NCBI RefSeq assembly: GCF_003201835.2
Contig: NZ_CP029289.2
Location: 62,001 to 126,000 of the forward strand
Direction of reading: 5' to 3'
Length of the DNA: 64,000 nt
Source of the DNA: Acidianus brierleyi
GTDB taxonomy: Archaea; Thermoproteota; Thermoprotei_A; Sulfolobales; Sulfolobaceae
Positions 25,895-34,740 of this stretch are shown piece by piece. Both the position numbers and the translations under genes were made by a program. Under the pieces are notes generated by a model. It was not told where the DNA came from, searched no databases, and saw only the letters and a program-made list of their open reading frames with translations. Position 1 is the first letter of the stretch, and every line of letters starts with the position of its first letter.

Positions 25895-26657
25895 TTATCT
25901 CAAAATAATTTCCTTAACCACTTTATTTTTTATTTTACTGTAATATCTATCGTTTTTCTTTTCGTAGTATAATCTTATTGAACTGGAAACATAATCGGCA
26001 ACTCTAATCCCTGGAAGATCTCCCTTAATTTTAAATCTTACATTATTTGTTATTTTTGATAGATCTCTATCAAAACTAAAAATTTCTCTCTTAGGTATAG
26101 AAATTCTATCATAAAATATTTCTTTTATATCATGACTCTTCTTTTTAAACTCCATATAGTAGTTTACGGGAATTTATCTTGCTTAAATATTTTCATTCTA
26201 TTATGTAACGAAATAAATTTTAACTGTTTTATGGCGATAATGTTTTAGGCTTTACGACGAGACATTTAACTTATCTTCTCTTATATTAAATTATTTTTAA
26301 GGTAACGTAATACTGCAGGGATTTTCGAAGAAAAGCTATCCATACTTTCAATTAGTTCTTCTACAAATATCTTCCATTTTTCTGCAAAATTTTTGTCATG
26401 AATTGCTAAATAATTTCTCACATCTTTATCTATAATAAGACAATAAATATCAATATCCATTTTAGATATATATTTTGTAAATATCTCTCTAACCTCGTCT
26501 TTATCATTCTTAAAATGAAATTTATTAATCTAGCTTCATTAATAGACTCATAATAGTGTTTTTCGATATTTCTAGGTTTATAACTTACTACTGCAGAAAT
26601 TATATAATATTCTGAATCACTGCCTAAAGTTCCAGATTCGTCCATATAAATAAACAT
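25895..26657 (-). pseudogene. Decayed DUF3800 family gene
   Basis: From the ATG at 26657 the frame reads MFIYMDESGTLGSD to NEARLI. It then needs a +1 shift to continue KFHFKNDKDEVREIF up to a TAA near 26283. A third open piece (25895-26155) supplies FYDRISIPKREIF and GIRVADYVSSS, the C-terminal DUF3800 block. The HFKNDK and ADY motifs match the intact gene at 18866. The first lesion looks like one base lost in an A-run; the stretch 26156-26285 contains several stops in all relevant frames. The product cannot be made as one protein, so the locus is probably a relic. Confidence 0.75.
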
Positions 26658-26796
26658 TGTAAAATAATAAAAATACTATATCTTAAATTTTAACTTTTCC
26701 ATAGTCTATAGGATGCATCTTAGGATATAATATGAATATCTTAACAATTGATTAAATTCGATTAGTTTAACTTACAAGAAATAAAAGTACAAAAAA

Positions 26797-26808
26797 GTTT
26801 TTTATAGT
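26797..26808 (+). promoter_or_regulatory. TATA-like box of the single-copy DUF3800-associated RNA
   Basis: GTTTTTTATAG on the plus strand lies about 30 bases before TGAGAGG (26834-26840), the same relation as at the tandem locus at 18722. It points away from the decayed DUF3800 gene, which reads on the other strand. Confidence 0.45.
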
Positions 26809-26830
26809 AGTGTTTTAATAAAATAATAAT

Positions 26831-26875
26831 ATGTGAGAGGATCTGTAGGGGGATACCCACAGGATGAATCTTGAA
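26831..26875 (+). ncRNA. Single, diverged copy of the DUF3800-associated hairpin RNA
   Basis: The order of elements matches the units at 18750 and 18795. GAGAGG is followed by GGA (26839-26841), a stem CTGT..GGG/CCC..ACAG (26843-26862) with loop GGATA, then GGATGAA (26862-26868). A short closing stem GAGA/TCTT is possible. Stem sequences differ from the tandem copies while the flanking GGA and GGATGAA and the loop-side ATACC are kept, which is the pattern expected from selection on structure. It lies 174 bases upstream of the decayed DUF3800 gene but on the opposite strand. Confidence 0.55.
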
Positions 26876-27085
26876 ATTGATAATTTTCTCAGTAAAGATC
26901 TATAAAATAAAAGTAATATTGATTTAAACATACATGGAACTAACAGCGTGGACTATATCTTAAGGAAAAAGTAAATTATTGATAGCTTCTAAACTTATAG
27001 CCAGTACCTATCGTATAAGTTTTCCTCTATAAGAATAACAAGATATGGTAAAATCTAAATATCATAATTAGAACTACGCTGATAT

Positions 27086-28234
27086 CTAGTTTTCTAATGA
27101 GGTGTAAATAACTCTATTTGCAATAAGACCTATTATACCTACTAAAGAGAGTAGAGTAAAGCTTATCTCATAATCATGAATAGAAAACAGATAAGCTGTA
27201 ATTGAAGTAGAAAATGCTCTTCCAAGTCCTTCTGCCATCCTAGTAGATCCCATTGCCATACCTATTCCTTTACTATGATATTTATATGATACTATATAAG
27301 AAATTGATAAAATTATTGGATTTAAAATAATTTCGCCTAACGATATAAATATTATAAACATTGTTAATCCAACTATATTTCCAAGATAGAAAATACTTAA
27401 ATACGACATAGAAAAGACAAACGAACCTAAAATATACATGTACTTCAAATTTAATTTTGTCATATATCTTCCTATTGGTTCTTGAAATACAGCACCTAGT
27501 AAACTGCTTAAGGAAATAAAATAACCTATTAATAAACTAGAAATTTTAAGAATATTGGTAGAATAAACTGTAAAACCAAATAGTACTTGTGAACTTACGA
27601 ACGCAAATATAAATTGAACTAGAATAATCTCCATTAAATATTTAGATGGTCTAATAAAATATTTTCTATTAACACCATTATTACCGTTTTTTGTATTATT
27701 TAATTTATAAGCTATAGGTATAGAAATTAAATTTCCTAAGCTACCTAAAAGAAGAATAAAGTTCCATCCAATATAATAATATAATAAACTACCTATTATA
27801 GGTCCAACGACCCAACCTAAATTTATCCCTGCTCTAAATCTAGAAAAAGATAACAAAAGATCTTTTACAGAGGGAGAACTTAAAGTACCAGTAGCTGTAG
27901 AAGATGAAGTAACATATAGAGAATTAAGAAATGCCTGAATACTTAGTATTATTATTCCACATATACCATTAGTTAAAAAGAAACCTAAAAATAATACTAT
28001 CGACGTTAAAAATAATGAGACTACAATAGTATTTTTTGTCCCTATACTGTCAGTTAGATGACCAGCTAAAATATAGGATATTAGTAATATAGGATAACCA
28101 AGAGAATAGAATATAATGACTAATAGTGGTGGTAGATGATAAAAATCGTAAAGAGCTATACCAGTATAAGTCCATATTGCGGTTAATGATGAAAATCTTA
28201 TAATATTTACAGAAAAAATAATTATATCTTTCAG
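27086..28234 (-). CDS. MFS transporter with apparent CTG start
   Basis: This open frame of 382 codons encodes a complete-looking MFS protein. It begins KDIIIFSVNIIRFSSLTAIW, has ISYILAGHLTDSIGTKNTIV as loop 2-3 and about twelve helices. It contains no ATG, GTG or TTG until codon 127 (27856), which would delete four helices. A CTG at 28234 overlaps the TGA of the upstream gene as CTGA and sits six bases after GGGTGA, just where a coupled ATGA start would be. Either the start is CTG, or an original ATG was mutated. The transported substrate is unknown. It is the third gene of an operon. Confidence 0.7.
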   Translation of the reverse strand: MKDIIIFSVNIIRFSSLTAIWTYTGIALYDFYHLPPLLVIIFYSLGYPILLISYILAGHLTDSIGTKNTIVVSLFLTSIVLFLGFFLTNGICGIIILSIQAFLNSLYVTSSSTATGTLSSPSVKDLLLSFSRFRAGINLGWVVGPIIGSLLYYYIGWNFILLLGSLGNLISIPIAYKLNNTKNGNNGVNRKYFIRPSKYLMEIILVQFIFAFVSSQVLFGFTVYSTNILKISSLLIGYFISLSSLLGAVFQEPIGRYMTKLNLKYMYILGSFVFSMSYLSIFYLGNIVGLTMFIIFISLGEIILNPIILSISYIVSYKYHSKGIGMAMGSTRMAEGLGRAFSTSITAYLFSIHDYEISFTLLSLVGIIGLIANRVIYTSLEN

Positions 28235-29073
28235 AAAAGTTCACCCAATGGATGATGTATGAATTTTCCAAAAAATATTTCACAAAATTGTTTATATAAT
28301 ATAGAGTGAAGAATAAACAGATGGAAATACATGTCTACTACACCGCTTGGCGCTACATAACTCAATTCTTTTCCGCCATATGCTATATTTAGAGCCATCC
28401 ATTTTTTAAACTCTAACTCTATTCTCTTTATTATCTCATAATCTATTTTACCAAAATGTGCTATTAACGGGAATCTTTGTTCCGGCACAAATTTAAACTC
28501 ATCAATGCTATGAAGTAAATTTTCTGATATAGGTGAAAGGTCTAATCGTTCAAGCATAAGTATTCGATATAAACTACTATTATCTAATGATTCCAAAACT
28601 TTCTTAGGTAATATAGTTATTTCGTTTACATTATCAGGTTTTAAATTAAATCTTAATCCGAAACTATTGTCGTCATTATTTAATAATTTCTTTAATGAAA
28701 CATTGTCATGTTTAGGTATTCCCCAAACACTTTTGCTAAATTTTTCGTATTCCTTAGTATGAAGAATAAGAAAGTGCCAATATAGATCCACAGCACCACC
28801 TGCAGTAAATAACCTTTTTGGGAAAATAACTGTTAATGCTACAAATCGCCTAAATTCTTTTTCAATCTTTTCTGCTAATTCCCTATCAGCTTTTCCATAA
28901 TAAATTTTTATAGGCCAAACTTGTTCTGGAGAAAATCTGCGTCCTTTCCATATAAAATTTGATGTAATATATGATAGATCATACGAATCTAAAATCTCTA
29001 GCCTTTCTTTTACTTTATCTAATCTTTCTTCTGGAACATATTTACGCAATTCCTCATAATTAATAATACTCAT
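28231..29073 (-). CDS. Internally duplicated GRDP-like domain protein
   Basis: This 280-residue protein contains two homologous halves. Each has a short strand-rich lead (FSPEQVWPIKIYYGKAD / FVPEQRFPLIAHFGKID), a helix ending FRRFVAL / FKKWMAL, and the motif VDLYWHFLILHTKEY / VDMYFHLFILHSILY. The D-x-x-WH-x-x-ILHT pattern resembles the GRDP-like (glycine-rich domain protein) family, whose biochemical role is poorly known. It ends FIHHPLGELF. No signal or membrane segment is present. The ATG at 29073 has AAAGGTGA before it and was preferred over 29124. It is the middle gene of an operon. Confidence 0.6.
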   Translation of the reverse strand: MSIINYEELRKYVPEERLDKVKERLEILDSYDLSYITSNFIWKGRRFSPEQVWPIKIYYGKADRELAEKIEKEFRRFVALTVIFPKRLFTAGGAVDLYWHFLILHTKEYEKFSKSVWGIPKHDNVSLKKLLNNDDNSFGLRFNLKPDNVNEITILPKKVLESLDNSSLYRILMLERLDLSPISENLLHSIDEFKFVPEQRFPLIAHFGKIDYEIIKRIELEFKKWMALNIAYGGKELSYVAPSGVVDMYFHLFILHSILYKQFCEIFFGKFIHHPLGELF

Positions 29074-29116
29074 AAAATCACCTTTAAAAACAAAAATAAT
29101 ATCATTTCTTAAAAAA

Positions 29117-29356
29117 TTATTCAAATGGATCTTTATACTCTTCTACCGGATACTTCTTCTCGTCATAATCCACAAATGCACCGCTATACGAATCTCCACA
29201 AGGCATTGGAGTTTCTGGCCATATGCTAGTATCAATATTCCCAAAAATCTTTATATATAGCTCTCTAGTCTCTTTATATGCATCCCTAGCTACTGGTCTT
29301 GTTCTACTATTTGCTGGTATATGTTCTATTATTTTATATTCTTCGACTTTATCCAT
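29117..29356 (-). CDS. Hypothetical small acidic protein
   Basis: This 79-residue protein is not recognised. It has a conserved-looking RTRPVARDAYKETRELYIKIFG helix and a Pro/Cys segment (PETPMPCGDSYSGAF), and ends in an acidic tail. There are no membrane helices. It is first in a leftward operon with the GRDP-like protein (44 bases later) and the MFS gene. The conserved spacing suggests the three act together, perhaps in uptake or modification of a small molecule. Confidence 0.6.
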   Translation of the reverse strand: MDKVEEYKIIEHIPANSRTRPVARDAYKETRELYIKIFGNIDTSIWPETPMPCGDSYSGAFVDYDEKKYPVEEYKDPFE

Positions 29357-29451
29357 TTTTCCTCTAAATTTAGCTTTGCTAGACAGTTTTTTTAACTATA
29401 ATAATACATTGAAACTTTTTAGAGTGCAATTAAGATCATACGTTATAATTC

Positions 29452-29522
29452 TCCTTAATATTAAAAAGTATAATAATTATCTATATTAGTAATATATACT
29501 TTTTAACATATCCTTAATATTA
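29452..29522. repeat. 12-bp inverted repeat bracketed by a 12-bp direct repeat
   Basis: TTAAAAAGTATA (29461-29472) pairs exactly with TATACTTTTTAA (29495-29506). The direct repeat TCCTTAATATTA occurs at 29452-29463 and 29511-29522, bracketing the palindrome. The structure lies between divergently transcribed units, so regulation of one or both is possible. The composition is AT-rich, so chance is not excluded. Confidence 0.4.
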
Positions 29523-29812
29523 GAAAATACATTCTTGGTTATGCTACTAAAAGGATTATTAGCACTTTAAGAAGATTTTACAATTATTCTTAGCTTATAC
29601 TATCTTAATCGCTGAGAATTTTATGAGATTAGTAACGAAGAACTCCAAATATGTATCTGAATTAGAAAATTATTGATTTCCGCTTATTTACTAAATATAA
29701 GATATCTCAAACTAAATCAGATCAAATAGACTAAGTTAAAATACCTTAATTTAAGACATAATTAACGTGGAAAAGCTTTTATTAGATATATCTAAATTGC
29801 TTTTGACCTTTA
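29523..29812. other. Intergenic region upstream of the MmpL-like gene
   Basis: Together with 29357-29451 this AT-rich region has no credible gene. Near its right end AAGCTTTTATTAG (about 29773-29785) is a TATA-like box placed to start transcription a few bases before the GTG at 29813. Nothing else was recognised. Confidence 0.4.
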
Positions 29813-32800
29813 GTGTTTAACGGCTTAGCTAAATTCATATCAAAAAAATGGTATGTATTATTAGTAGTATGGGTAATTGTTTTAATAGTAGCAGCACCTT
29901 TATCTTCATTATTTTTTAAATCAGTAAGTTATAGTGTTACGATTTCTATCCCTGGAAGCACAGCCTCTAAAGCTGAAAATATAGTTTCTAATTATTTTAA
30001 GCTTCAGGGAGCTTCCTCAGCAAACGGTGTTCTGTTACTAAAGGGTAATGCAAGTAAATATTCACTTTTCCTCTCTAATCTAACTTCTTACGGTAACATA
30101 TCGTTAGAAAGTTTCTACACAATTGAAAAGTCTACGTTGAACGCATCATTATCAAAAATATATCCATCAGCACTAAATTTAACTAAGAATTTTATTAAAA
30201 TAGCAAATAATGAGACAGAACTCTATTACAATTTATCTAAAAATGCGGAAAAACTTAACTCTACAATACCTAAACTTGAGAATATTACAAATTCAACAAG
30301 ATTGATTGAGTCAAAATTCTCAGAAGTTAAAGATAACATAAATACTACAACAAACGAAATAGAGTTTCTACATAACGGAATGTATAAGAATTTAACTTCT
30401 TTTGAGATACTCAAAGAAGGAGAAGTAAAGGTAAATTCCACAGCATTTAATCTAACTAAATTACTATTTTATCCACAAGTAGCGTTCCTAAAGGTATGGA
30501 TATCAGTATATGACAATGAAAGTTTACCTTCATATCATAACGTTGCCATATCTAATGAAATCGCTTATAATTATGTTTCTAAAGAACTTGAGGAGCCAGA
30601 AGTTAAAGATTTCTTTAATATATTTTTTAAATATTGGAATTCTAGCTACAATTATCAGAAATTAAGTCAATTTCCAGAGAATTCTAGTGTACCATACATT
30701 GTTGCAGATAATAGTATATATGATGCTTCTCAGATATTTTTTGCGCAGAATTCTACCACGTTAAATTTTGTAGATTTCATGTTAAAATATTTTAATATAA
30801 CCAATTTTAATCAGGAAAATACGTTTGAAGATTTTACAGTCAATTATGTTCATACGATCTATAATGTTCCAATATCTCTAGCATATACTTTATATACAAC
30901 GTCTCCACTAGACGTAGTTCTCAATATATATCACGAAAAAACTAATATTTCCATTTCTCTCCTTAAGGACATTTTAGAAAGTAATACTACACAACAATTT
31001 AGTAATATCTCTCTAACTATAATATTGAGTAAAGTTAATTCTACTGAAAGACAATTTATATATCAAGTATTTTATAATATGAGTAAAACTCCTTATGAGT
31101 TTGCAGTAAACTACATAAGCTATAAGGCAAATATCTCACCAGAAATAGTAGGAGAATTAGCTAACTTTACACAACCTATACAATATATAAATTATATATC
31201 AGAAAAAGAAGCTAATCAAACTGGACTTCCTGTTTGGTTCTTTACTGAACTTATAGAAGACCATAATTATAGTAATTTAACTGCTTATCTAGTAGCACCT
31301 AAACTAGCAAAACTCAACTATATTTTAGAAAGATCAAATATTACCGCATTTAATCTAGCACTGTATCTAGAAAATGCTACATGGGAAAAGACAGCAAATA
31401 TTTCGTCGTTGCTTATTGCCAACTTTGTAAATTCAACAACCTTAATCCATATTAATAACACGAAACTCTATCATACTCTGTATTCAATGATATATTCCAA
31501 TATATCTCTATCAACTGAAATAAATAAATTAATTTCACAGAATACATTCCCTGTTGAATTAATACAAAATATAACAAATGGATTATTTACAAATAATTAT
31601 TATATTATAGCAATGAAAGGAAACTTCACATATAAGGAAGCTGAAAATTTTGAAAGCTATGTAGAAAATCAAACACATTTGCAACCATATTTAACGGGAC
31701 CTAAGCCAGTTACACACTCCTTAGAAGGTATAGCTAACTCGGCGTTTTCAATTGCTATCCCAGTAGGTATAGCTCTGGCAATAATTCTTGCAGGAATATA
31801 TTTTAGATCAATAGTCGCTGCGTTTGCACCATTAGGAACATATTTAGCTGCATACCTAGCTTCTTCTGTCCTAATTTGGGCAATAGTTGTAAAAATTCTA
31901 GGAATAACGATAGATTTTCTGACACCTAGCCAGGTTCTACTGTTAGCCTTAGGATTAGGTACAGATTATGTAGTGTTTATTTCAAGTAGATACATAGAGG
32001 AAAGAAAGAAAGGAGTTAGTAAAGACAACGCAGTAGAAGAAGCAGTAAAGTGGGGAGGAAGAGCAGTAACAATTACTGCTTTCGTAGTTATGTTGTCATT
32101 CTTGTTCCTATATGTATATAACGTTCCATTCTTCTCTGATACTGCAATAGCCGAAATGTTAGCCGTAGCTGTAGTATGGATAGCTTCTGTTACTTTATTT
32201 ACATCGATATTAGCAGCATTGGGTGACAAATTATTTTTCCCTAGAAAGCTCAGTAAAAGAGAAGAAAAAGAAGGAAAGGGAATAAGAAGAGCAGGGTTAA
32301 TAGTAGGAGTTATAACAGCAATAGTAATAATTTCTGCAGTATATGCAGTAACTACTCCATTAACTTTTAACATTTTAGATCTATTACCTCCTAACCAGGC
32401 TACTGAAGGAGTTAATTTATTAAGTAGCCAATTTACTTCTGATAACGTATTTCCAATTTATGTTGTAATACCAATTAATAGTACATTTAATGAAAGTACA
32501 TATCAGTATGCGTTATCCATATATCATCAATTGTCAAGTATCCAAGGAGTTACAGCAGTTGATTCTCCAGTCTCACCCTTAGGCGGAGTAGTATCTTATA
32601 ATAATTTAAGTGAATACAATTATACACAGTACATCTCTCATGGTTATATGCTATTTTTGGTAAACCAAAAATATCAACCATTTTCTGATAAAGCATTTAA
32701 CGTCGTAAAGAACATACTTTCAGTCATAGGAAATAAAGGATATGTAGGAGGAGGACCAGTTGATGCTTTTAATATATTGAACTTTGTAAACACAGATTTC

Positions 32801-33313
32801 GCGGAAATTTTCTTACTGATTACAGTAACTATGTACATTATTTTAGTAATAATGACTAGATCATTTTCAGTAGCTGGCGTAATAATTTTCACTATAATGT
32901 CAGCAGTAGCAATAACCCTAGGATTAGAAAGATTAGTATTTTCAAGTATGGGATACTCGCTATTTGCAATAGTACCATTATTCCTTGTAGCTATCATTAT
33001 AGGCATAGGCATGGATTATAATATATTCCTTGTGGCAAGAATTCATGAGGAATTAGAAAAAGGAAATAATATGGAAAAAGCAGTCGAAATAACAAGAAGT
33101 AGAATAGGCAAGACTATAGTATTCTTAGGTCTAATATTTGCAGGCACAATGGGATCTCTTATGCTTGTTAATGCTGCAATACTTCAGGAGATAGGCTTTG
33201 CATTAGCTGTTGCAGCTATTTTAGAGACTTCCTTACTTTGGTATTATCTAGCTCCTTCTTTGCTAATACTATTGTATAGAAAACTTAAAGTCAAACCAAA
33301 AATGCTAATATAA
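29813..33313 (+). CDS. MmpL/RND-superfamily membrane exporter
   Basis: This 1166-residue protein has one N-terminal helix, a very large extracytoplasmic domain (about residues 35-640) with more than twenty N-x-S/T sites, then two blocks of membrane helices separated by a second external domain. The RND signatures are GLGTDYVVFISSRYIEE near residue 720 and GIGMDYNIFLVARIHEE near residue 1065. Bacterial MmpL proteins export lipids or siderophores using the proton gradient. In Sulfolobales these large RND proteins are of unknown substrate. The start is GTG at 29813 behind a TATA-like box. A beta-propeller gene follows on the same strand. Confidence 0.88.
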   Translation: MFNGLAKFISKKWYVLLVVWVIVLIVAAPLSSLFFKSVSYSVTISIPGSTASKAENIVSNYFKLQGASSANGVLLLKGNASKYSLFLSNLTSYGNISLESFYTIEKSTLNASLSKIYPSALNLTKNFIKIANNETELYYNLSKNAEKLNSTIPKLENITNSTRLIESKFSEVKDNINTTTNEIEFLHNGMYKNLTSFEILKEGEVKVNSTAFNLTKLLFYPQVAFLKVWISVYDNESLPSYHNVAISNEIAYNYVSKELEEPEVKDFFNIFFKYWNSSYNYQKLSQFPENSSVPYIVADNSIYDASQIFFAQNSTTLNFVDFMLKYFNITNFNQENTFEDFTVNYVHTIYNVPISLAYTLYTTSPLDVVLNIYHEKTNISISLLKDILESNTTQQFSNISLTIILSKVNSTERQFIYQVFYNMSKTPYEFAVNYISYKANISPEIVGELANFTQPIQYINYISEKEANQTGLPVWFFTELIEDHNYSNLTAYLVAPKLAKLNYILERSNITAFNLALYLENATWEKTANISSLLIANFVNSTTLIHINNTKLYHTLYSMIYSNISLSTEINKLISQNTFPVELIQNITNGLFTNNYYIIAMKGNFTYKEAENFESYVENQTHLQPYLTGPKPVTHSLEGIANSAFSIAIPVGIALAIILAGIYFRSIVAAFAPLGTYLAAYLASSVLIWAIVVKILGITIDFLTPSQVLLLALGLGTDYVVFISSRYIEERKKGVSKDNAVEEAVKWGGRAVTITAFVVMLSFLFLYVYNVPFFSDTAIAEMLAVAVVWIASVTLFTSILAALGDKLFFPRKLSKREEKEGKGIRRAGLIVGVITAIVIISAVYAVTTPLTFNILDLLPPNQATEGVNLLSSQFTSDNVFPIYVVIPINSTFNESTYQYALSIYHQLSSIQGVTAVDSPVSPLGGVVSYNNLSEYNYTQYISHGYMLFLVNQKYQPFSDKAFNVVKNILSVIGNKGYVGGGPVDAFNILNFVNTDFAEIFLLITVTMYIILVIMTRSFSVAGVIIFTIMSAVAITLGLERLVFSSMGYSLFAIVPLFLVAIIIGIGMDYNIFLVARIHEELEKGNNMEKAVEITRSRIGKTIVFLGLIFAGTMGSLMLVNAAILQEIGFALAVAAILETSLLWYYLAPSLLILLYRKLKVKPKMLI

Positions 33314-33420
33314 TCTCTATTTTTATATCTAATTTATGTATAAATTGATAATATAGCTAAGAATACATGCTCTATAGTAATAAAGAAAATTTATAATTAT
33401 CTTTTAACTTATCAACTATA

Positions 33421-34740
33421 ATGAAAAACCAAAAATTTTTGCTTTTTATCTCGTTAATAATTTTGTCTTTAACACTTTTCTCTTTTTTATCTCTATCTTA
33501 CGTGCATGATTTAACTCTTATTATACATTTTTACAGTCCTCAAAAACCAAAAACTAATACCTTTCAGTTTGAAGGAAATCCTACTCATGTATACTACGTT
33601 AATACAACAACTGGATATTTTTCGTTAAATGTGAATAGTGCTATTGTAGTTCCACCTTCTATTTATGGCCAATATCTTATAATTACAACATCTGGACCAA
33701 TGAATATGCAAACAAGAAGTTTAAACGAAATGCTAGGATGCGTAATAGCAGTTAACATAAATAATGGAAAAATTATATGGAAAGATGTATTTCCGAATCA
33801 AATAATGACACAGCCAATAATAGTTAATGGAACAGTAGTTGTAGGCCTTGGAAATGCTTATTTTATTAATTCCACGATCAGAGGAAATGGAACTAATGCT
33901 ATAGTAGCAATAAACATAGAAAATGGAAAAGAGATCTGGAATTTTTCTACTCTAGGAGAAGATATGCCTACTCCTGTGTATTATAATGGAAATATAATAG
34001 AGCCTAATGGAAATGGTTGCATATATGCAATAAATCTGTTAACAGGAACTTTATCATGGAAGACTAAGATATACTCCTATGTTAGTATGTCATCTCCAGT
34101 TCTCGTAAATGGGAGTATGTACTTTGGTAGCGCATATCCATATGTATTTTTTGCAATTAATGCGTCTAATGGAAAAATACTTTGGGACGATAACTTTACT
34201 GCTTTATATAACAACTATTGTGTTCACGGACTAGACGATTCATCACCAGCATACTCTAATGGAATAGTAACAACATCATTTACTTTATTAAATAATTCTA
34301 ATTCTTCGATGGTTAGTGATATGCTGACTGCAATAAATGCTACGAGCGGAAGAATTTTATGGGTTCTAAATGAAGGTGTAGGATCTATTCCACCTAACTT
34401 AGAATCTCCACCAGAAGTAATCTATAATGGAACTGTATTTCAAGATACACCGTCCGTAGGTATATTATATGCAGTGAATTTAACTACAGGTAAAGTAATA
34501 TGGGAAATTGATACTGGACCCACTACAAGTAATATTGATATTTATAATAATTATGTAATGATTCAAAATTCTACTGGAACCCTGTTTATAATCAATAACG
34601 GAAAAATAACAGAAGAAACGCAATTAGGCGTAATGCCCGGACCTGGTAATTTGTTAATAACTAGAAATTCAATTATACTCGTTGGAATTAATGGAGAGAT
34701 AGAATCAATCCCCCTTAAGGTATTTCAATTGCCTAGCTAA
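33421..34740 (+). CDS. Secreted PQQ-type beta-propeller protein
   Basis: This 439-residue protein has an N-terminal signal/anchor helix (about residues 5-28) followed by repeated PQQ-like blades ending in G-x-x-x-W, such as NNGKIIWKDVF, ENGKEIWNFST, LTGTLSWKTKI, SNGKILWDDNF, TSGRILWVLNE and TTGKVIWEIDT. It is exported and probably glycosylated. In bacteria such propellers include BamB and alcohol dehydrogenases; the catalytic residues of the dehydrogenases are not evident here. A binding or scaffold role next to the large exporter is plausible. The last 36 bases overlap the convergent ATPase gene. Confidence 0.85.
   Translation: MKNQKFLLFISLIILSLTLFSFLSLSYVHDLTLIIHFYSPQKPKTNTFQFEGNPTHVYYVNTTTGYFSLNVNSAIVVPPSIYGQYLIITTSGPMNMQTRSLNEMLGCVIAVNINNGKIIWKDVFPNQIMTQPIIVNGTVVVGLGNAYFINSTIRGNGTNAIVAINIENGKEIWNFSTLGEDMPTPVYYNGNIIEPNGNGCIYAINLLTGTLSWKTKIYSYVSMSSPVLVNGSMYFGSAYPYVFFAINASNGKILWDDNFTALYNNYCVHGLDDSSPAYSNGIVTTSFTLLNNSNSSMVSDMLTAINATSGRILWVLNEGVGSIPPNLESPPEVIYNGTVFQDTPSVGILYAVNLTTGKVIWEIDTGPTTSNIDIYNNYVMIQNSTGTLFIINNGKITEETQLGVMPGPGNLLITRNSIILVGINGEIESIPLKVFQLPS

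Noticed and set aside
27086..27856. The MFS gene as a truncated 256-residue pseudogene
   Set aside because: The same frame is open upstream for a further 126 codons and encodes normal transmembrane helices, so the problem is the start codon, not truncation.
28050..28283. A 77-residue minus-strand frame at the end of the GRDP-like gene
   Set aside because: It is out of frame with both the GRDP-like protein and the continuous MFS frame that covers the same bases; its composition is not protein-like.
31966..32373. A 135-residue minus-strand frame inside the MmpL-like gene
   Set aside because: It is antisense to a well-conserved RND domain and has no promoter or ribosome-binding site.
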